The notes under the pieces are model-generated. The model made no database searches, was not told the DNA's origin, and saw nothing but the letters and a program-made list of their open reading frames with translations. Source: Phoronis ovalis (Eukaryota > Phoronida > Phoronidae). Taken from it: 13,573 bases of DNA. The stretch's first letter is position 1, and the number at the start of each line of letters is the position of its first letter. Positions 9,501 to 13,573 of the stretch are shown here, in pieces. A program made the translations under genes and the position numbers. The stretch is taken from positions 1 through 13,573 of the forward strand of contig JAOXYB010037440.1 in NCBI GenBank assembly GCA_028565635.1, read 5' to 3'.

Positions 9501-11368
9501 ATCTTTGGCGAAGACGAAGTGTTGAAAAGTACATCTAACACATCTCTTGGAAAGCGTTCAATATTTACTAAAGGTGATAAACTACAGTCAAATTGATAAC
9601 ATCTTTGGAGAAGACAAGTGTTGAAAAGTACATCTAACACATGTCTTGAAACGCGTTCAATATTTAATTAAGCTGATAAACTAGAGTCATCATAAACTTG
9701 TTATTTACAGATGGTCCAAAGTCTAAAGAATGAGGAAGCAGATTTTAGTTCATATTTAATATTTTGAACTTAAACAACAGGATCTTTCCTTAATTTTGGC
9801 AGAGTATATAAACACCATTTCACAAAATATGCAACTTGCAGTATATGAATGACATAACTTGACTCCCAGATTTCCTAATGAAATAAAAACGGTCCTAAGG
9901 CATTTTACTTAAAAGTGCTCAGCCAGTAAGAAAATCACAGAGAAAAATATTTTTTAAAAGTGTGTTTTTCTGTTACTAAAAATTAACCGAATTGTGGATT
10001 GAAAATGAAGTTATATTTTGTCCTTTTTTTAAATCGTTCACGGCTTGGCAAAGTACATTATGAAGCAAAATTTAAAATATTTTTCTTTTTGTGATTTTCT
10101 TTCCTAATAGAATGCGGATGAATTGTCTTATAAAATTTATCCTTTAGAAAACCCATGGTGAACCCGGAATGAGAGGTATTTTAATGCTGATTTTTTTTAT
10201 AAACCAGGTAGTTTTATAGAAATTTATTAAAAAGCCTTATCACCAGTTTGTCAGCTGATGCACAGAGTTCAGTCCACCACTTTTTCGATAACCCGACAGT
10301 TCCTAAAATACAACACAGATTAAATAACACAACAACGCACGTATTACGTCGCATTATGAACAAGATAGCCACACTGTATGTAAAGGACATCATTCATAGC
10401 GAGACGCAAACATTTCTTTTATCGTATTTTCTCCTTTTTTAAAATGAAAGAAATTAAGGATTTGCAGGTAAATTATTTTACCGCGTATATCGCATTATTT
10501 TATTAATAATTCACCTTGAAATTCGTTTCTACAAGCAAATTAGAATTAAAATTATTAACAATTTTTCTTCTTAAAATGACAAGTTTACATTAGTGTTATC
10601 AAAAGCAATATTTCATTACAATTGTCATAAAAAAATAAGACGCCGGTTACGATATTGGTACCATTTCGCTGCGTAAGTTGCTACATTTGATCGCTGGCAA
10701 TTATAAATAATTCCACATAAATTAATTTTTTTTCTGTCAATATACGAGATATTACTTGCACATAAAGGCTATCCTGTAATGCGAAAATGACATTAAAAAA
10801 AGATGTTTCCAAAAACATAAAGTTGCGTCTCTTGTTTTGCCATATTCATATGAATTAGACTTCTTTTTATTGGAAGAAGATATTTGGCAGAAAAGATAAA
10901 AGTTATGCAATGCCATATTTTTGTTTAAAAAATGAAACATTTGGTTACCATGGCAACGATCAACTCTAATTTATCATACAAAATTACAAAAAAAGTTAGC
11001 AGTTACAAAAAAGAGTCAATTTTGCTTAGAGGTATATAACAAAATGGGAATAGTGCTGTCCAAACAAGCGAAACGTACTTTGTAATGCGGTTTGGCACCA
11101 ATACAGTGACCGAATTCCTAAACCGAAACGTATAAACAACAACACCTTTTTAAGAAAAAAAGTACATTTATGCATTAAAAAGCTGGTTTGTAAGATAAAA
11201 AATAAAACAAAAATAGTAAATGTAGGAGAACTTTTGTACCTTTTCATAGTTTTCAGCCCACTCTTTATAACTTTCTCGAACATCCCTCTTAGGCGTCAAA
11301 ACTTTCCCCAGACGAGCTTTTGCTTCGTTAGTTGGAGCATCTTCATAACAGACTGATAAATCTCCCAT
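6392..11368 (-). CDS. METTL27: METTL27/WBSCR27-like SAM-dependent methyltransferase, copy A (complete, 5 exons)
   Basis: Spliced from 11368-11240, 7934-7809, 7541-7403, 6830-6738 and 6573-6392, the exons total 669 nt: 222 residues plus a TAA stop, close to the usual METTL27 length. Intron phases are 0, 0, 1, 1. Residues 1-43 form the N-terminal helical region (ESYKEWAENYEK at its end). Motif I, ILDVCAGTGLVG, lies at 72-83 and is the glycine-rich SAM-binding loop. NVDGLDATQEML at 93-104 follows strand beta-2 and carries the acidic ribose-binding position. SYDALISTGSF from 133 and LVKPGG at 159-164 match the central and post-motif part of the family. The C-terminus ends GVTFLLQVL. Known of the family: a Rossmann-fold, class I methyltransferase related to the Williams-Beuren region gene; substrate not established. 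The chosen ATG has A at -3 and G at +4 and is the same in copy B. Intact frame argues for a working gene. The donor after exon 3 is GC, not GT. Confidence 0.9.
6574..6737 (-). other. Intron 4 of copy A
   Basis: 164 bp, GT at 6737-6736 and AG at 6575-6574. Nothing else seen. Confidence 0.8.
6738..6830 (-). CDS. METTL27: METTL27 copy A, exon 4
   Basis: 93 nt, phase 1 to phase 1. The acceptor is ttttttacag|ACTCT and the donor is CCAG|GTAATT. Encodes SYDALISTGSF, then LPEFIRLVKPG, the stretch leading into the conserved KPGG turn of the methyltransferase fold. Confidence 0.88.
6989..7009 (+). repeat. (TA)n microsatellite
   Basis: About ten and a half TA dinucleotides without interruption, inside intron 3 of copy A; absent at the matching visible part of copy B. 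Confidence 0.9.
7076..7092 (+). promoter_or_regulatory. CTCF-like motif remnant in copy A intron 3
   Basis: ACACCAGAAGGCAGCAC aligns with the perfect site in copy B and differs from the consensus at two positions (first base and the K position). Probably weakened. Confidence 0.25.
7403..7541 (-). CDS. METTL27: METTL27 copy A, exon 3
   Basis: 139 nt, entering in phase 0 and leaving in phase 1. The acceptor is ctactgtag|CTAAAG. Encodes the beta-2 region with VDGLDATQEMLDIAKSKSIY. The next exon continues the frame only if the exon ends at GATG| with the intron starting GCGAGT, a GC-AG intron. It matches copy B exon 3 at 39 of 46 residues. Confidence 0.88.
7542..7808 (-). other. Intron 2 of copy A
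   Basis: 267 bp, GT at 7808-7807 and AG at 7543-7542. Represents the form without the inverted-repeat insert of copy B. Confidence 0.8.
7809..7934 (-). CDS. METTL27: METTL27 copy A, exon 2 (SAM-binding motif I)
   Basis: Contains 42 codons, phase 0 at both ends. The acceptor is attatacag|GATG and the donor is CAC|GTAATA. It carries HPEIVATVLAGG followed by ILDVCAGTGLVG. It is identical to the copy B exon at 38 of 42 residues, by my alignment. Confidence 0.92.
8222..8601 (+). other. Unassigned block with overlapping short open frames, inside intron 1 of copy A
   Basis: Three overlapping plus-strand frames of 71 to 79 codons occur here. The part from about 8390 to 8585 is clearly GC-richer than its surroundings and contains a short direct near-repeat (tggatcta at 8490 and 8507). 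On the minus strand the same part has a ggttcaag word that faintly resembles a tRNA-type B box. A clean donor-like CAG|GTAAGA stands at 8284-8292 on the plus strand. No protein domain is recognised. A transposable-element or SINE remnant is the likeliest reading; a lineage-specific small gene on the plus strand cannot be excluded. Confidence 0.3.
9395..9689 (+). repeat. 100-bp minisatellite, three units
   Basis: Units anchored at ctttg-cgaagac start at 9403, 9503 and 9603, exactly 100 bp apart. Each holds gtgttgaaaag, acatctaacacat, cttggaaagcgtt and gataaacta in the same order. Units 2 and 3 are closest; unit 3 lacks one base near its start. The period is not a multiple of three and the frames are broken, so it is not coding. 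Confidence 0.92.
10944..10957. promoter_or_regulatory. RFX X-box-like palindrome
   Basis: GTTACCATGGCAAC equals the classical X-box (GTTGCCATGGTAAC on the other strand) with both half-sites intact and a 2-nt spacer. It lies in intron 1, about 0.5 kb downstream of the inferred start of copy A. RFX factors bind such sites in animal ciliary genes; binding here is inferred. Confidence 0.5.
11240..11368 (-). CDS. METTL27: METTL27 copy A, exon 1
   Basis: Contains 43 codons from an ATG in good context (gaaaATGGGA on the minus strand). The exon ends at AAG|GTACAA, phase 0. Its last 15 residues are identical in copy B, whereas the acidic first 25 residues differ at about nine positions plus a one-codon indel. 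Confidence 0.9.
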
Positions 11369-11470
11369 TTTCTATATATTGCCCGTTAAGATCTTGCTGA
11401 ACGCCAAAAAGTGCTTGTCAGTTGGTTTCAGTGGATACTTAAAAAGTGACGGTGGTGAAGTAGTGTTAGG

Positions 11471-11479
11471 TAATTTATA
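11471..11479 (-). promoter_or_regulatory. TATA-like box of copy A
   Basis: TATAAATTA on the minus strand, 103 bp upstream of the ATG. It aligns with the TATAAATT of copy B. An A within tCACTTTT, about 32 nt downstream (near 11447), is a plausible start site and also aligned between copies. Confidence 0.5.
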
Positions 11480-11615
11480 GGCAATCTGGCCCGGACAATG
11501 CGGTAAAAACCGGTTTGAACGCGTACCACATACAAATACAAGCTTGTACGAAATAAACGTATCACTGTTCGTGTTTTTGCAAGCCTTATTAGGGTTGCTC
11601 CTATAAGGGAGCAAG

Positions 11616-11623
11616 CCAATTGG
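11616..11623. promoter_or_regulatory. CCAAT-type palindrome upstream of copy A
   Basis: CCAATTGG, readable as a CCAAT box on either strand, about 170 bp above the inferred start. Next to it, ttgctcc/ggagcaa (11595-11601 and 11608-11614) form a short inverted pair. Not found upstream of copy B. Confidence 0.25.
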
Positions 11624-11640
11624 TTTTGTATGTTTTCTTT

Positions 11641-12400
11641 CTTCTTTTCCTAATTATTTTTCTTCCAATTTTCAGCAACTTATATCTCGAAGACGGTTAC
11701 AGCTAGGAACTTGACACTCCTGGGTTAGGCCATTGTTGACCATTTGGAGGTCAAAGGTCAAATTTTGAAAATTGCGTAAAACGTTCAAAAAGTATTGTAT
11801 TGAGTTACAACGAAGTATTTTAGATGAGCTTTGAGATAATTTCTTTTCTAAAACGTTTTATTTTTGTTTTTTGGCATCTTTTCAATTAATTTATTGATCT
11901 TCCAATTTCCGTAAACTATATCTCGAAGACTGTTACAGTTAGGGACATGATATTTGAATTTTTGACATCCCCAGGGTAGGCCATTGGTGACCTTGGGGTT
12001 AAAAGATTATGTAAAGGTCAAAGGTCAAAAATTTAAAATTGCTCAAAATGTTTAAAAATGATGGTATCAGGTTATAAAAAGGTCATTTTGATGCCCTTTG
12101 AGAATATTTAGGTATTAAAAGGTGATTTTTTAAAGTATCTTTTAATATAAAATTTTATGGAGGAAACATGCTGCAAGTTGTAATATTTAGTCCGACAGGC
12201 TTGTACTTTGACATATAACAGTCTCAGAGTCAAAAGGTCAGCTAGAGGTCAAAAGTTCAAACTTTCAGAATGGCTTAAATTTTCAAAAAGCACTTAGAGG
12301 TCAAGGGGGCATTTGGAGGTCAAGAAGTCTCAAAGAACAAAAATATTTTTGAAAGGTAATTTAGAGGTCATGTAACGTTCATAAAAATCAATATGAGCAA
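11641..12400 (+). repeat. Diverged tandem repeat block rich in AGGTCA
   Basis: Two units are clear: tatatctcgaagac-gttac occurs at 11681 and 11917 (236 bp apart). Each is followed in order by a g-tagg word, ttgacat/ttgacac, gg-taggccattg-tgacc, and AGGTCAAAGGTCA (11748-11760 and 12015-12027). A more decayed continuation runs from about 12175 to 12370. The order and spacing point to an old interspersed-repeat family. No coding capacity. Confidence 0.75.
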
Positions 12401-13402
12401 TCCTGCCTTTGCTAAAAGACTATATGGTTAAGTTGAGAGTTTCTAACTTCAAAGGCATTCGTGGACTGCTAATGCACCACTTTTTGTTCAAAATTCTGAA
12501 ACTAAAAACTAGGGTTATAAACATGTTTTTTAAAAAACATAATAATAAAACAGCCAAGTTCATAATTCCAGTTAATTTGAGAAGTAATTGGCTTTAGTTG
12601 CTAAATTGTGACCTAGTTATGTGACCTAGTTATGTGCTAATCAGGTATCCCACATTTAACTTCTGCATGGACACAAGCAATGTATACATTATTAATTTTT
12701 TGTAAAGTTGAAAACATTCAGATTAGCTTGAAATATGTACAGGTAGAATGTTATTTCATCCAAGATACTTCTGTTTGTCTAATCTGCCTTTTTTAAGGGT
12801 GTACCTTGCTAGTTTTATCAGAATTGTACTTTATGACGTGCCTGGATGTGAACGTTTGACACCTTATGTTATAGTTCAAAAATGTGCCAAATGTGAATGT
12901 ATATATTGCCCTTGTTAGTTAATGAAAGTAACAAAATATTCAAACGAAGCGGATTCGAGTAACCTTTCATGAAAGACGAATCCTGATAAATTAGCAACTA
13001 AAATCCAATTTAATTTGATGTAAAACATCCCGAGGTAAAAGTTGTATGGAGGTTCTGTATAGAAGTGCATCCAGGTTCTTTTGTATCATCCTGTATTTTT
13101 AAGTAGATGCAAAACACGTGAAGATGGCAATCACCTGATTATATCACTGTATTTATCTTTAAGGATGGGTTTGGAGTAACAAGTGCATGTACCCCAGTCA
13201 AAATTTGTTAGTATAGCGGTTCATAATTCACGCGGTACGTACGTCTGATATACCGTATATACTCCATAATAACTTTGATCTGTTACGGAGGATTTGGGTT
13301 CGAGGCTTTTAATAACCTACGACTTGCTTTCAAAGAGATGATATAAAATAGTTTGGTGCGTAGCCAGTGCATAATCATTTACAAACTCTTTGTTCACACG
13401 GG
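12401..13402. other. AT-rich intergenic stretch
   Basis: No gene supported; the open frame at 12409-12597 has AT-driven composition and no recognisable motif. A perfect 13-bp direct duplication (gtgacctagttat) stands at 12608-12633. Confidence 0.4.
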
Positions 13403-13458
13403 CAATCGCGATAAATATTAGCTAGATAAAAAATTTAGCCAAACTTTAATCGCGATTG
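13403..13458. repeat. Imperfect palindrome / fold-back repeat
   Basis: CAATCGCGAT at 13403-13412 is inverted as ATCGCGATTG at 13449-13458. The homology continues inward (ttagcta against tagccaaa), giving arms of about 25 nt around a roughly 8-nt loop. Each arm itself contains the palindrome ATCGCGAT. Non-coding. Confidence 0.7.
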
Positions 13459-13573
13459 TGACCGTTCGCACGATAAACATTCTATCGCTTCCCAGTTGAC
13501 CTACATGTTGTTTTTGTGCTGCTTTTTTGGCGACGGTTCTGGACCGGCATCACCCACCATGATTAATTAAATC

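Larger units (their letters stand above)
7935..11239 (-). other. Intron 1 of copy A (expanded)
   Basis: 3305 bp against 574 bp in copy B, with only edge homology. It holds a GC-richer block (about 8390-8585), a 100-bp minisatellite (9395-9689) and an RFX X-box (10944-10957). From 9690 to 10940 it is AT-rich with no supported gene; the open frames at 10248-10442 (+) and 10752-10940 (-) show no recognisable protein. Confidence 0.7.

Noticed and set aside
9395-9689. CRISPR-like direct repeats
   Set aside because: The whole 100-bp unit repeats with no unique spacers, and the window is eukaryotic.
11026-11283. Minus-strand open frame of 85 codons
   Set aside because: It overlaps exon 1 of copy A in a different frame and runs into intron 1.
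11372-11619. Two overlapping minus-strand open frames upstream of exon 1 of copy A
   Set aside because: They cover the conserved promoter and 5' UTR, are not open at the matching place in copy B, and show no protein family.
13290-13310. tRNA-like B-box word (ggttcgaggct)
   Set aside because: No A box, acceptor stem or cloverleaf can be drawn around it.

Overview
This is eukaryotic, AT-rich nuclear DNA. It has split genes with GT/GC-AG introns, no operons, microsatellites, minisatellites and fold-back repeats. The gene content and the style of the repeats suggest a marine invertebrate, possibly a mollusc or another lophotrochozoan. That placement is an inference and cannot be fixed from this window.

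The only confidently recognisable genes are two tandem copies, both on the minus strand, of a METTL27/WBSCR27-like class I S-adenosylmethionine-dependent methyltransferase. Copy A (right) is complete: five exons between 11368 and 6392 encode 222 residues with no internal stop. Copy B (left) shows exons 1 to 3 (2371 to 380) and runs off the left edge. Exon lengths and intron phases (0, 0, 1) match exactly between copies, and intron and promoter sequence is also shared, so this was a segmental duplication and not retroposition. The copies have since diverged. Copy A intron 1 is 3.3 kb against 0.57 kb in B. Copy B intron 2 gained an insert with long inverted-repeat arms. Copy A appears to use a GC donor where B has GT.

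Layout from left to right: intron 3 of B with a CTCF-like site; exon 3, the inverted-repeat intron 2, exon 2, intron 1 and exon 1 of B; its TATA-type promoter near 2470; an intergenic stretch to about 6150. That stretch holds two exon-like islands on the minus strand (3933-3838 and 3413 downward), a 32-bp tandem repeat (4823-4895) and a pair of small hairpins (4972-5056). Then come the 3' end of copy A (poly(A) signals near 6150 and a hairpin in the putative 3' UTR) and exons 5 to 2. The large intron 1 of A follows, with a GC-richer block of unknown origin, a three-unit 100-bp minisatellite (9395-9689) and a perfect RFX X-box. Next are exon 1 and promoter of A, a diverged repeat block rich in AGGTCA half-sites (11641-12400), and AT-rich intergenic DNA ending in an imperfect palindrome at 13403-13458.

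Both enzymes probably act as soluble small-molecule or protein methyltransferases, but the METTL27 substrate is not established to my knowledge. No RNA gene, CRISPR array or bacterial-type feature was found.
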